Assembly: GCA_021324515.1 (NCBI GenBank)
Contig: JAJPIY010000299.1
Location: 1 to 49,174 of the forward strand
From: Planctomycetota bacterium
Lineage (GTDB): Bacteria; Planctomycetota; Planctomycetia; Gemmatales; Gemmataceae
Length of the DNA stretch: 49,174 nt
Direction: 5' to 3'
In this document: in pieces, positions 1 to 8,516 of the stretch
How the letters are laid out: the number at the start of each line of letters is the position of its first letter
How positions within the stretch are numbered: the stretch's first letter is position 1
Notes under the pieces: model-generated
The model's input: only the letters and a program-made list of their open reading frames with translations
The model's database searches: none
Told to the model about the DNA's origin: nothing
Translations under genes and position numbers: made by a program

Positions 1-121
1 GAGGGAGAACAAAGCTCCCTCCCCCCTTGTGGGGGAGGGAGAACAAAGCTCCCTCCCCCCTTGTGGGGGAGGGAGAACAAAGCTCCCTCCCCCCTTGTGG
101 GGGAGGGTTGGGGTGGGGGGG
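1..121. repeat. Three tandem 34-bp repeats, related to a dispersed element
   Basis: Three almost identical 34-bp units begin at 1, 35 and 69. Each contains a C-rich arm, the spacer TTGTGGGGG and a G-rich arm, so each unit is itself a short hairpin. The last unit runs into a G-rich tail (to about 121) that resembles the inner part of the larger elements at 7883-8027 and 37747-37892. I read this as a partial, locally amplified copy of that element. No coding function is visible. Confidence 0.85.
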
Positions 122-164
122 GGAATTGTGCCCAATTCAACCGTGCTCAGTATACTCTGGGGGT

Positions 165-500
165 TGGCCGCGTTGCCGGCCGCAGCGGCGGACTGGGACG
201 GGGCGGTGGAAGTGTTGCGGCGGGTGGGTAGATCGCCGCCGCGTTTGGCGAAGGTCTGGGCGGACGCGGCCATATGGCGTTGGGGCCCTGTTCCTCTGGA
301 TTGCGCGTCACTGCCCTTGGGTCTTGGAGGTGGTGAGCAAACGCTCCGGTCAGACGAGGTTCGCGGGCGGTGGGTTGTGGAGCGGACTTTGGGTTGGTTG
401 GGCCGTTATCGGCGGTTGCCCAAGGACTACGAACACAATCCCAGGAGTAGTGAGAGGGTGTTTGCAAATGTACAAATTGGCCTTGTTTTCCAGAGGTTTG
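165..500 (+). pseudogene. IS5-family (IS427-like) transposase, C-terminal remnant with frameshifts
   Basis: The C-terminal part of a DDE transposase can be read only by switching frames. The segment PRLAKVWAD (about 225-270) is in one frame. WVLEVVSKRSGQTRF (about 318-362) is in a second frame. GRWVVERTLGWLGRYRRL followed by KDYE (about 365-435) is back in the first frame. This order of motifs is what I know from the end of IS5-group transposases, where the E of the VERT segment is the last catalytic residue. No N-terminal part or intact left end is present, so the copy is dead. Its tail is interrupted at 454 by a 90-bp inverted-repeat unit. The family call is from memory of the motif, not from a search. 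Confidence 0.75.
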
Positions 501-543
501 TACCCTCGTTTTTCGGGCAAAAAATGAATTTGCAAACACCCTC
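454..543. repeat. 90-bp mini-element with perfect 16-bp inverted repeats
   Basis: GAGGGTGTTTGCAAAT at 454-469 is perfectly inverted at 528-543, enclosing 58 bases. It lies in the tail of the transposase remnant. A further partial copy of the end (AACACCCTC) occurs at about 643-651. The repeats look like IS terminal inverted repeats, so this may be an internally deleted, MITE-like derivative or two abutting IS ends. No clear target-site duplication is visible (TGA on the left, TTA on the right). Confidence 0.6.
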
Positions 544-548
544 TTACT

Positions 549-578
549 GTAAGCGACGACGACCGGGCCGTCGCTTAC
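549..578. repeat. Perfect 10-bp stem hairpin
   Basis: GTAAGCGACG at 549-558 is perfectly inverted at 569-578 with a 10-base loop. It sits between the transposase remnant and the gene starting at 690. No T-tract follows, so it is not a classical terminator. Its role is unknown. Confidence 0.5.
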
Positions 579-689
579 GCTTCCGGCTCGTTCGGTCTTG
601 CCCTCAGGCAGGTTTATCTGTAGGCCAGCTAAAGGACGCGATGAACACCCTCTCCGGATGGACTCGGAAAACCGAAGAGGCACACTGAG

Positions 690-1460
690 ATGACGCTACT
701 CCACCGCGAGTTTTTCCCACGAGTTCGCAAAACGATCGTCCCTCGCCCTGCCCCTCACTCGGAAACAGACGTGCTGGGTCAGAGTGGGACCGTACGCGCC
801 GCCGCAGCGACCATTTACGGGCCTAACTGGTATCACGATCCGGTTTCGGACCTCATCGAAATTTGGGATGCGGGGCCGGCCCTGTGTTTCAAGGACGTTC
901 TGCCGCGCAAAGACAAATATGCCCGCGAGGGACTTTATCTACGGCTATCTCTGGCTTATCGGACCACGGCCAATGCGTTCGTCAACATCCGCACCTTCTC
1001 CGGCAACAACGTCACCTTGCCCAACGCCCTGGACGGGGCCATGTACGACGATCCGTATACCCGCTTTTATGTCACCGACGATTGCACCATCAATATCAAC
1101 TCGATCTACCGCGACGAACGGCTCTGGCTCCAGCGCGTGGATTGGGAATGGGTTAGCCGGGAGACCATTTTCGAGGACGAGCTGCCCCACGCCAGCCCCT
1201 ATCTGGAGCGGACGCGCGACGAGGTTGAGGCGTTGTATGTCGAGAAGGAAATCACTGAGGACGTCGTCAAAGAGTTCCTGATCGACCAAATTCGCACCGA
1301 CACCGCCTTCGCCAAACGGTGTCTGATGCTGCTCCTCTCGGACAAGTTAATATCCAAAGATCCTGTCGCCCTGTATGAGATCCTGAATCATGGCGTTGAT
1401 CGACCCCAAACCCAAAGCATTCCCAAGATCGACCGCCGCCGTCGAAGCGGCAAACGGTGA
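690..1460 (+). CDS. Hypothetical protein upstream of and overlapping glgB
   Basis: This is a 256-residue ORF that I do not recognise. It has no signal peptide or membrane segment. It is rich in aromatic and acidic residues in the middle (for example DPVSDLIEIWDAGPAL, IYRDERLWLQRVDWEW) and ends in a basic tail (IDRRRRSGKR). ATG at 690 follows a GAAGAGG stretch that could serve as a weak ribosome-binding site. Its last 71 bases overlap the annotated start of glgB in another frame. This suggests either translational coupling or that one of the two boundaries differs from the annotation. The codon pattern looks like the neighbouring genes, so I believe it is real, but I give it no function. Confidence 0.6.
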   Translation: MTLLHREFFPRVRKTIVPRPAPHSETDVLGQSGTVRAAAATIYGPNWYHDPVSDLIEIWDAGPALCFKDVLPRKDKYAREGLYLRLSLAYRTTANAFVNIRTFSGNNVTLPNALDGAMYDDPYTRFYVTDDCTININSIYRDERLWLQRVDWEWVSRETIFEDELPHASPYLERTRDEVEALYVEKEITEDVVKEFLIDQIRTDTAFAKRCLMLLLSDKLISKDPVALYEILNHGVDRPQTQSIPKIDRRRRSGKR

Positions 1461-3405
1461 AACGCCGGCGCTGACGCCTTTTTCTTCTCCTCCTGTTTCC
1501 GGCGAGGGGAAAGAGGGGCTGCCGCCGTTGGACCCTTCCAAACTGCGCTCGATTCCCGAATTCGACCTTTATCTGTTCAACCGCGGCGAGCATCGCCGTG
1601 CGCACCGGCTGTTCGGCGCCCATCTCGTCGAGGGCGGCGTCCGTTTCGCCGTGTGGGCGCCCAACGCCCAGCGCGTCTCTGTCGTGGGCAGTTTCAATAA
1701 CTGGGACCGCAATGCTCATCCGATGGAACGACGCGGTAGCACCGGCGTTTGGGAATGCTTTATCCCCCATCTCGGCCACGGTCTCTATTACAAATTCGCC
1801 GTGCAAAAAAAGGAGGGACGCTGGGAGTTCCGCGGCGATCCCTTCGCCCGTATGTTGCAAAACGACAACAATCGCACGCCCATGTTCGTCGAGACGTATT
1901 ACGAGTTTAAATATCCTAAAGTACCGATGGGCGACAAGTTTGCCGGCCCCCTCAATGTCTACGAAGTTCATCCCCTATCGTGGCGTTTCAAAAACGGCCG
2001 GCCCCTCAGCTACCATGAGTTGATCGAGGAACTGGTCCCTTACGTCAAATATATGGAGTACACACATGTCGAGTTGATGGGCATTCTTGAACATCCCTAT
2101 GTGCCTTCCTGGGGTTATCAAGTGATCGGTTTCTATGCCCCAACCTCGCGCCTGGGCACCCCCACCGATTTCAAACGGCTCATCGACGCTTTCCATCGTG
2201 AAGGCATCGGCGTCCTTCTCGACGTGGTCCTGGTCCACTTCCCCAACGATGCGACCGGGTTAGCTCGTTATGACAATGATGTACACTTGTTCGAGTGTCC
2301 CATCCCCGAACGTCGGCATACGCCGTGGGGCACTTCCTACTTTGACTTTGCCCGCAATGAAGTGAAGAGCTTCCTCATTTCATCGCTCTTTCACTGGATC
2401 GAAGAATATTATATCGATGGGTTCCGGTTCGATGCCGCCGGGCAGTTTCATTACTATGAATTCTCCTCCGCACAGAAGTATGAGGATTTCTTGCGCAAAT
2501 ATGGGAACTGCCACAATCCGGAAGGCTTTCGTTTCATGCAGTCGATGAATTGGGCAGTGAAGCAAGAGCATCCGGAAACGCTGCTTATCGCCGAAGATTC
2601 GACCATCGCCGACGGCGTGACGCGGCCCGTCGAACACGGCGGCCACGGCTTCGATCTCAAATGGGACCTCGGCTGCACTTCCCACATGATGAAGTTCTTC
2701 CGCGCGCCCTTCAGCCGCCGCAGCGCCGTTTACAACGACCTGACGTATCCCATGTTATATCATCACACCGAAAATTTTCTCTTACCCTTGGCCCATGATG
2801 AAGTCGTCCACATGAAGCGGAGCATGGTCAACAAAACAGAAGATCTCAGCGACTTCGATAAATTCGCCAACTGCCGCCTGCTCTACCTGCTTCAGTTCGG
2901 CTATCCGCACAAGAAGCTCTTGTTCATGGGCCAGGAGTTCGGCCAAAAAAGCGAGTGGAATGCGGAGGCCCCCCTACCGTGGGAATCCACTTGGGACCAT
3001 CTGCACCGTTCACTCCAGTGGTACGTCAAACGGCTCAACGAAGTGTACAAGTATGTTCCAGCGATGCATCAGGGCGACAACATCCGCAATGGTTTCGAAT
3101 GGATCGAATGTCAGAATTACCGGCACCTGATCCTGGCCTTCCTCCGCTACGATAGGGAGTATCATGATTTGGTTGTGTATCTAATCAACCTGTCGAAGCA
3201 ACATTTTCCGGAGTTTCGTTTAGGCGTGCCGCGGGCTGGGAAATATTATAAGGTGCTCGATACCGATGCGCGCGAATTCGGCGGCAACGGCCACAACTGG
3301 ATCAACGAATATGAGGCCGTATCTCATCCGGCTTTTCATCATCCGTATAGTTTTGTTACCAATCTGCTTCCGTTACATGGGATGTTGTTCCGATATATCG
3401 GTTAA
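1390..3405 (+). CDS. glgB: 1,4-alpha-glucan branching enzyme
   Basis: The enzyme cuts alpha-1,4-glucan chains and re-attaches them by alpha-1,6 links during cytoplasmic glycogen synthesis. A CBM48-like N-terminal module (about residues 70-165, FAVWAPNAQRVSVVGSFNNW) precedes the GH13 barrel. The catalytic residues are visible: the nucleophile in DGFRFDA (D348), the acid/base in LLIAEDST (E402) and the transition-state Asp in LAHDEVVH (D470). Region I reads LDVVLVHFPND instead of the usual bacterial DWVPAHFP, so the protein is somewhat divergent. The first 60 or so residues are low-complexity, and the true start could lie downstream of the ATG at 1390. It overlaps the preceding unknown gene. 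The only other glycogen gene in the window is glgX, about 40 kb away. Confidence 0.92.
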   Translation: MALIDPKPKAFPRSTAAVEAANGETPALTPFSSPPVSGEGKEGLPPLDPSKLRSIPEFDLYLFNRGEHRRAHRLFGAHLVEGGVRFAVWAPNAQRVSVVGSFNNWDRNAHPMERRGSTGVWECFIPHLGHGLYYKFAVQKKEGRWEFRGDPFARMLQNDNNRTPMFVETYYEFKYPKVPMGDKFAGPLNVYEVHPLSWRFKNGRPLSYHELIEELVPYVKYMEYTHVELMGILEHPYVPSWGYQVIGFYAPTSRLGTPTDFKRLIDAFHREGIGVLLDVVLVHFPNDATGLARYDNDVHLFECPIPERRHTPWGTSYFDFARNEVKSFLISSLFHWIEEYYIDGFRFDAAGQFHYYEFSSAQKYEDFLRKYGNCHNPEGFRFMQSMNWAVKQEHPETLLIAEDSTIADGVTRPVEHGGHGFDLKWDLGCTSHMMKFFRAPFSRRSAVYNDLTYPMLYHHTENFLLPLAHDEVVHMKRSMVNKTEDLSDFDKFANCRLLYLLQFGYPHKKLLFMGQEFGQKSEWNAEAPLPWESTWDHLHRSLQWYVKRLNEVYKYVPAMHQGDNIRNGFEWIECQNYRHLILAFLRYDREYHDLVVYLINLSKQHFPEFRLGVPRAGKYYKVLDTDAREFGGNGHNWINEYEAVSHPAFHHPYSFVTNLLPLHGMLFRYIG

Positions 3406-3424
3406 CCTTGGGCAGCGGCGCAGT

Positions 3425-4945
3425 TCACCGTGAAGCGGCGGCTTCCTGAATGCGCGTTGGCACCAAGCGCAAACCTGTCGCTCCCACTTCGTGTTGCGCG
3501 CCGGCCGTTCCCGCCTCGTGATACTCGGCGTCTTGATTCACTTGCCACAAATCGTAGATTTTGCGCTCCGCCAGGATGTTGCGCACGCATAACATGGCCG
3601 TCATCATCGCATGGTCCTGATTATTGTATTTGTGCATACCGTTGCGGCCGACTAGGTGCAGTGTCGGAAAGCGCTTCTCTATCTCTGTGCGAATCATGGC
3701 CACGTTCTCCGCATAACGGTCGTCGTAGACAGGATAAGCCTTGGGCTGCCGCACCACGCAACCATCGAGTACGTCTTCCGGCTTGGCCAGGCCGATCTTG
3801 ACCAATTCCTCTTTGGCTTTTTCGATTAATGCCGCGTCGCTGGACGACCATAAACCGTCGCCCTCGAAGCAAAAATATTCCAGGCCATAACAACACAAGG
3901 ATGGATCGGGCACCATCTCCGGCGACCATGATTTGAAATTTTGGATGCGGCCAACCTTGACGCTGGGATCATGGATATAGATCCAGTTATCATCGAACAG
4001 TTGGCGGTCCTTGAGGATCAACATCACGGTGAGGAAATCCCGATATTTCAAGGCATCGGCGGCGCGCAGGGCGTTTTCGGAGAGCGCCGGACGCAGGCCG
4101 TGAGCCAATTGCCGCAGCGGTGCTGACGAGATGACGTGGCGCGCTTGCACCTGGAAACGTGCTTTGCGTTGGTCTTCGTAGGTGACGATCCACAGGCCGG
4201 CCTCTTCCTCCCAGCGGCAGCCGACTACTTTTTTGCCCATTTCGATCACGCCACCCATCGCCCGAATTTTGTCGGCGCAGGCTTCCCACATCATGCCCGG
4301 TCCCTTGCGTGGATAGCGGAACGAGTCAATCAGTGTCTTGATGATTTGTCCTTTGTCCTTGGTTTTTTTCCGCGGCCGTAAAGCATTGAGGATAGCTGTT
4401 TTCAACGACAGTCCCTTGATGCGCTGCGCCGCCCAATCGGCGGAGATTTCCTTGCAGCTCATGCCCCACACTTTTTCGGTATAAGTCTTGAAAAAAATGT
4501 TGAATAGCCGCGCACCAAACTGATTCGTCACCCAGTCCTCGAAGCTGCGCGGGGCCGGATGAGGCCACATCCTCGCCTTGAGATATGACGCCACACAGCG
4601 CGTCGCTTCGAAGACGCCGAGTTTGCGCAGGGCCTCGCCAGCCTTGAGCGGATAAGCGAAGAACTTGCCGCGATAGTAAATGCGTGAAGAGCGCGGTCGG
4701 TCCAGCATGTCGTGTGGCAGGATTTCGCTCCATAAATCTTCGACTTCTTTCGATTTGGAAAAGAAGCGATGACCGCCGATGTCAAAGTGAAAGCCCTTGT
4801 AGCGGGCCGTGCGCGAAATGCCACCCACATAAGTGGGATCAGCCTCCAGTACTATCACAGACGAGCCGGCTTTACTCAACAGATAGGCTGCGGTCAAACC
4901 CGCTGGACCGGCCCCGATGACCAAGACATTGGGAATAGTGCTCAT
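3425..4945 (-). CDS. NAD(P)/FAD-dependent oxidoreductase, UDP-galactopyranose mutase / HemY-like
   Basis: This is a 506-residue flavoprotein. The N-terminal Rossmann fold shows VLVIGAGPAGL (G11-x-G13-x-x-G16), and E34 at the end of the second strand should bind the FAD ribose. The GGISRTA stretch and FDIGGHRFF at residues 41-62 match the UGM/protoporphyrinogen-oxidase/amine-oxidase superfamily. The C-terminal FAD-binding segment is HLVGRNGMHKYNNQDHA. I start it at the ATG at 4945; the longer reading would run into the upstream gene. The gap to the upstream membrane-protein gene is 13 bp, so the two are probably co-transcribed. The neighbour suggests a role in envelope saccharide metabolism, but the substrate cannot be told. 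UDP-galactopyranose mutase activity itself is not demonstrated by any residue I can see. Confidence 0.8.
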   Translation of the reverse strand: MSTIPNVLVIGAGPAGLTAAYLLSKAGSSVIVLEADPTYVGGISRTARYKGFHFDIGGHRFFSKSKEVEDLWSEILPHDMLDRPRSSRIYYRGKFFAYPLKAGEALRKLGVFEATRCVASYLKARMWPHPAPRSFEDWVTNQFGARLFNIFFKTYTEKVWGMSCKEISADWAAQRIKGLSLKTAILNALRPRKKTKDKGQIIKTLIDSFRYPRKGPGMMWEACADKIRAMGGVIEMGKKVVGCRWEEEAGLWIVTYEDQRKARFQVQARHVISSAPLRQLAHGLRPALSENALRAADALKYRDFLTVMLILKDRQLFDDNWIYIHDPSVKVGRIQNFKSWSPEMVPDPSLCCYGLEYFCFEGDGLWSSSDAALIEKAKEELVKIGLAKPEDVLDGCVVRQPKAYPVYDDRYAENVAMIRTEIEKRFPTLHLVGRNGMHKYNNQDHAMMTAMLCVRNILAERKIYDLWQVNQDAEYHEAGTAGAQHEVGATGLRLVPTRIQEAAASR

Positions 4946-4958
4946 GGTAAAATAATAC

Positions 4959-6965
4959 TCAAGGTGCAGGAGTAGAAGGATCGTAAGGCGAAGAGTTTGA
5001 ACGAGCGCGAATCGCTCGACAATCGTAGATAAACCATTGGCCGTTGCTGGCTGCATACAACCCAGGAAACTCCTGGGGCAAGACGGCTAAATCGAGCTGC
5101 TTTTCTTGGCACAATCTCACCAAGTCGGACAATTGCGGGGGAGGTTCATCTTCGCTGGCTTGATAAGCCGTAAGAACGCGTCTCATTTGTTCTGGTGGAA
5201 CGAGAAGACTTTCTTTCCGCCAACGTTCCAGCTCAAACCTTTTAACAATTTGAGCACGCCGTGCGCCTTCAGCGGCGTTACCAAAGCTAAAGAGGTTCCC
5301 CACAATCTGATGGATGTGAAAATAACTGGGTACGCGCAGGTCGAGCCACAGATACCGAATCTTTCCAGTCGGCCAATACACTGTCGGCAAACGGGTGGAA
5401 GCAGAATGCTTGGCCAGGAACTCCGCGATGAAGCATTCATCCGCATTGTGGAGGCCGTACTTCTCCACATAAAACCGAGTTTGTGGCAAGACAAAAAAAA
5501 TAAGCAACGATGCCAGACTGGCGCCGAAACAGCCCAGGCCGAACTGCCAACGGACCCCTGCCAACCGTGCGAACAGGACCGCGGCCAACACCACCAATGC
5601 CAGTCGGCACAATGGATCGATCAGCGCGATCATGAGTTGCAGCACTTCCACAGGCTCGAGCAGGTCTGCCAGTTGTCGTCGTAGGCTCACGACCAATCCG
5701 AGCTTGAGTGCCGTCCCCAACGAAAGGGCCAAGACTAGGGCGAAGGTCGCCGAACGCACCATCCAGTCCGCGACGTGTGGTCGAGCAGGTATGCCGCGCC
5801 AAGCGACCATGCCGAACAGTGCCGCACTCGAGGCCAACAACAACATGGGACCGTCCCAGGAAGTGTCATTCAGATAAGCAAGTAAGCCAAGCGACGCCAA
5901 CCGCGTCACCGTATGTTGCGCCGCTCCCAAACGTCGAGCAATCAGGACCCCGAGCGGATAAAGAACGAGTTCCAACGGCCAAATCCAGCGATAGGGTTGT
6001 CCCTGAAAAGGGAGCGCATACGGGAGGAAGCAAGCTATGGTCCCGGCCGCCAAACCCGCGGCGGCCGTGCCCGCTATGGCAACGAGCAAACGGTAGATTG
6101 AAGCGTCTTCGCGGAGATACCATGCGGCCGACAGAACAACGGCGAAAGATAGAATAATCCGCAGCCAATCGCCTACCGTCCAATCGAGCGGGAAATTATA
6201 AGGATTGACACGATGGACACTCTCGCGCCAGGTGTTATCCATCGGTCCTAGCCAACGTGAGGCCAATGGTCGATCGTTGAGGAAAACAGCTGCCGCCAGG
6301 CCGGCCAGGAACAATAACACGAGGAAGGATTTCGTCTGCATGCGCGTCAAGACCATCCAGCCGGCAAGGATAAGTGCTCCGGGAAACGCCATGAGTGGAT
6401 GCAGAGGCAGAGCGATTAGGACAAGCCCCCAGGCTTGTACCAACCGGCCAGCGAGCAATCGTTCCAATCCCAGCAACACCAACGCATTTGTGGCGAGCCG
6501 CGGCGTCAGAAAAGGCTCATTAACATGAAAAACACGCAGTCCACCGAACGGGATTTCGGTGACAGCCATAAACAATAGTGCCAGCACCGAGACGGTGGGA
6601 TCTTTGATAATAGCACGGACAAATCGTTGCAAGGCAAATAGAAACAGTGCATTACTGGCCAGATAGAGCACAAGAAAAGTGGCTGACAATCCCAACCACG
6701 CCGCCAGTGGTGCAGCCAACTGAGAGAACACGGAATATTTGTCTTGCGAACCGTACTGGAAATATAAGTCATTGGCAAAACGACCGGGATCGACACGGTT
6801 GAGGACTTGTACGCCATACAGATTGGCGTCGTGAACGAAATTGCTATACGGCAAGGCCACAGCATTGGCCGCCACAAGGAGGCAGAACAAATACAAAGGC
6901 CGAGAGCCAAGATCACCGAAAAGATCGACGACCCGCTGCCGCAACTCATCGAAGAGGCGCGTCAT
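4959..6965 (-). CDS. Polytopic membrane protein, possibly GT-C glycosyltransferase-like
   Basis: This is a 668-residue protein with roughly 11-13 hydrophobic segments spread over residues 20-510 and a soluble C-terminal domain of about 150 residues. The first loop outside the membrane (after about residue 40) contains FVHDANLYGVQVLNR and DPGRFANDLYFQYGS. An acidic first loop followed by many helices is how GT-C enzymes using polyprenyl-linked sugars are built. I infer that class weakly and do not recognise a specific family. ATG at 6965 is preferred; an in-frame start at 6986 would add seven residues. The gene lies 13 bp upstream of the FAD oxidoreductase, with which it probably forms an operon. 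Confidence 0.7.
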   Translation of the reverse strand: MTRLFDELRQRVVDLFGDLGSRPLYLFCLLVAANAVALPYSNFVHDANLYGVQVLNRVDPGRFANDLYFQYGSQDKYSVFSQLAAPLAAWLGLSATFLVLYLASNALFLFALQRFVRAIIKDPTVSVLALLFMAVTEIPFGGLRVFHVNEPFLTPRLATNALVLLGLERLLAGRLVQAWGLVLIALPLHPLMAFPGALILAGWMVLTRMQTKSFLVLLFLAGLAAAVFLNDRPLASRWLGPMDNTWRESVHRVNPYNFPLDWTVGDWLRIILSFAVVLSAAWYLREDASIYRLLVAIAGTAAAGLAAGTIACFLPYALPFQGQPYRWIWPLELVLYPLGVLIARRLGAAQHTVTRLASLGLLAYLNDTSWDGPMLLLASSAALFGMVAWRGIPARPHVADWMVRSATFALVLALSLGTALKLGLVVSLRRQLADLLEPVEVLQLMIALIDPLCRLALVVLAAVLFARLAGVRWQFGLGCFGASLASLLIFFVLPQTRFYVEKYGLHNADECFIAEFLAKHSASTRLPTVYWPTGKIRYLWLDLRVPSYFHIHQIVGNLFSFGNAAEGARRAQIVKRFELERWRKESLLVPPEQMRRVLTAYQASEDEPPPQLSDLVRLCQEKQLDLAVLPQEFPGLYAASNGQWFIYDCRAIRARSNSSPYDPSTPAP

Positions 6966-7081
6966 TGACACGGACCCTGCACGCACAAAGGGCGGATGCG
7001 GGGACTGTTTCTGTCATCCGCACAAGATTTCTGCGCAACTATAGGTCAAAAAATGTCGTGATGCAGGGAAGAATTCGCAAG

Positions 7082-7876
7082 TCAAAAGTTCGGTCCAATC
7101 AGTCGTTCAACAATCGCCCTACTTTCGCGGAGCGCTGCGATCGGATCGGTAGTGGTCGCATGGAGTTCCAGCGAAAGCGCCCCACGATACGCAATGGTAT
7201 GCAACGCCGTCATCACGTTCGTGAGTTGCTGCGGTGTCAAACGTCCGGTAAGTAAGGGCCAGTGCAAATCGTTGGGGCCGTCGTTGTCATCGAGGTGAAC
7301 GTAACCGAGCCGTTCGCTGGCCCGTCGTATCACGGCGGCGGCATCTTCGTCGCTGAGAAGACAATGGCCCACGTCCAGCAGGAAGCCCAGATGTGGATGG
7401 CCGAGCCGCTGTAACCAATCAAGGGTAACCGCGGCAGTCGGCAGCGCACGACCGGGAACGTGTTCGATGCACAAGCGGACCTTGCGTGCAGCGGCGTAAT
7501 CGGCCAAGAGGGTGCAGCCCTCAGCGAAACAGGTCAGGGCCGCCGCACTATTATCGAGACCCGGCGCGAGAGAGGCCGTTGTGGCGCCAAGACGGGCGGC
7601 ATCGGTGATCTGCTGCTGGAGCAAAGCCAGAGTAGCACGGCGCACACCAACATCCGGAGCGTCCAGACCATGGCCGGCCGGCAGGTGCCGCCCCAGGGCC
7701 AGGCAAGAAACAAGCAGTCCCGAATCCGCCAGCGCCTCTAGCTGCTCAACAGGACGATCAACCACAGCGGCCAGATCGACGTGCGTGAAGCCTAGTGCGG
7801 CAATCTGACCGAGCACCGTGGAGAAATCGCCGGGCAACGAGGACACAAAGACAGCCAAAGGCCACGACGAGCACAT
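7082..7876 (-). CDS. Sugar phosphate isomerase/epimerase family protein (xylose isomerase-like TIM barrel)
   Basis: This is a 264-residue single-domain TIM barrel. Recognisable strands include AALGFTHVDLAA near the N-terminus, LCIEHVPGRALPTA in the middle (the Glu would bind metal), LGFLLDVGHCLL (Asp and His metal ligands) and YVHLDDNDG (His/Asp). These are the usual metal positions of the AP-endonuclease-2/xylose-isomerase-like fold. The reading frame stays open upstream to 8032, but that part is translated palindromic repeat, so I start at the ATG at 7876. The repeat element at 7883-8027 begins only 6 bp upstream of this start codon and therefore forms the 5' leader. The substrate is unknown. 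It may be co-transcribed with the membrane protein gene downstream (116-bp gap). Confidence 0.8.
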   Translation of the reverse strand: MCSSWPLAVFVSSLPGDFSTVLGQIAALGFTHVDLAAVVDRPVEQLEALADSGLLVSCLALGRHLPAGHGLDAPDVGVRRATLALLQQQITDAARLGATTASLAPGLDNSAAALTCFAEGCTLLADYAAARKVRLCIEHVPGRALPTAAVTLDWLQRLGHPHLGFLLDVGHCLLSDEDAAAVIRRASERLGYVHLDDNDGPNDLHWPLLTGRLTPQQLTNVMTALHTIAYRGALSLELHATTTDPIAALRESRAIVERLIGPNF

Positions 7877-7882
7877 AGGTTC

Positions 7883-8027
7883 CCTAAGGGCTGGCGGACT
7901 TTTCCCTCCCCCCCTGTGGGGGAGGGTTAGGGTGGGGGGGTAGAACTCCCTGTCTGCATTGTACTTACCCCCCCCACCCCAGCCCTCCCCCACAAGGGGG
8001 GAGGGAGTTTTGTCCGTTAGCCCTAAG
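7883..8027. repeat. 145-bp palindromic MITE-like element, copy 1
   Basis: The two halves are imperfect inverted copies of each other over about 55 bp each. The outer ends read CTAAGGGCTGGCGGAC and GTCCGTTAGCCCTAAG. Each half contains a nested C-rich/G-rich hairpin, and the centre reads CTGCATTGTACTT. A second copy, in the opposite orientation, occupies 37747-37892, and a partial version lies at 1-121. It encodes nothing. It abuts the start of the gene at 7876 and could affect that transcript. Confidence 0.85.
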
Positions 8028-8516
8028 CTCAATGCGGATATTTTTTATCCGAGTTATACGTTACGTATGGTCGGCGATCCTTTACGAGAAAAGAGAAATG
8101 CTCTCCCGGACAACAGGGGCCAGGAGAGCATTTCACGACACGCCAGCTCGCAGCGCGGGGAGCTGTCAGGGGACGACACGGCCCCTGAGACGGCGAGGTT
8201 GACGAAACGACCATCGCAATCTGAACCTCCGCAATTTTCGGGCCATTTCCCCTTTTTCCGACCCGTCTCAACGCTGTTTCGATTTAAGTTATTTCTTTCA
8301 AAATTCTTACGATAAAGAAAGCGACGAGAGAAAGCCAAACGCATCCGCGGACATTGTTTCCTCTTGTTTACAAAGGATGTTTCCTTGAAGCAACGATGTT
8401 TCTTTTTGGAAACAATCGCCGTTTGGGCGCCTTTTTCCGCTGGCGACGCTGTGGTGTTGTCCCTAGAAAAACCCTACGCGGTCATTGGCCGCACGCCGAC
8501 ACCGGAAAGGTGGAGC
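8028..8516 (+). promoter_or_regulatory. Leader region of rpiA with a 12-bp hairpin
   Basis: There is no convincing gene in this roughly 490-base stretch. A perfect inverted repeat, GAAATGCTCTCC at 8095-8106 and GGAGAGCATTTC at 8123-8134 with a 16-base loop, would form a stable stem in RNA of either strand. The part from about 8270 to 8320 is locally A/T-rich (ATTTAAGTTATTTC, TTACGATAAAG) and may hold the rpiA promoter, but no convincing -35/-10 pair can be picked. In-frame sequence continues upstream of rpiA to 8364, but it does not look like protein-coding sequence. Confidence 0.4.

Noticed and set aside
1..102. Three regularly spaced repeats that could suggest a CRISPR array
   Set aside because: The 34-bp units are directly adjacent with no unique spacers, and they match pieces of a palindromic element elsewhere.
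27..688. Long open frames across the left edge as intact genes
   Set aside because: Their ends are translated repeats, and the transposase-like text jumps between frames, so they are a pseudogene plus repeat.
1267..1971. Long minus-strand ORFs opposite glgB, secA-like, pilB, rho and gyrA
   Set aside because: They are antisense shadows of strongly conserved genes in G+C-rich DNA and carry no family motifs.
7877..8032. N-terminal extension of the TIM-barrel protein (start at 8032)
   Set aside because: The added 52 residues are translated MITE-like repeat and have no family similarity; ATG 7876 starts the fold.
8054..8344. Minus-strand ORFs upstream of rpiA
   Set aside because: Two overlapping frames of similar poor quality cross the 8095-8134 hairpin, and neither resembles a protein family.
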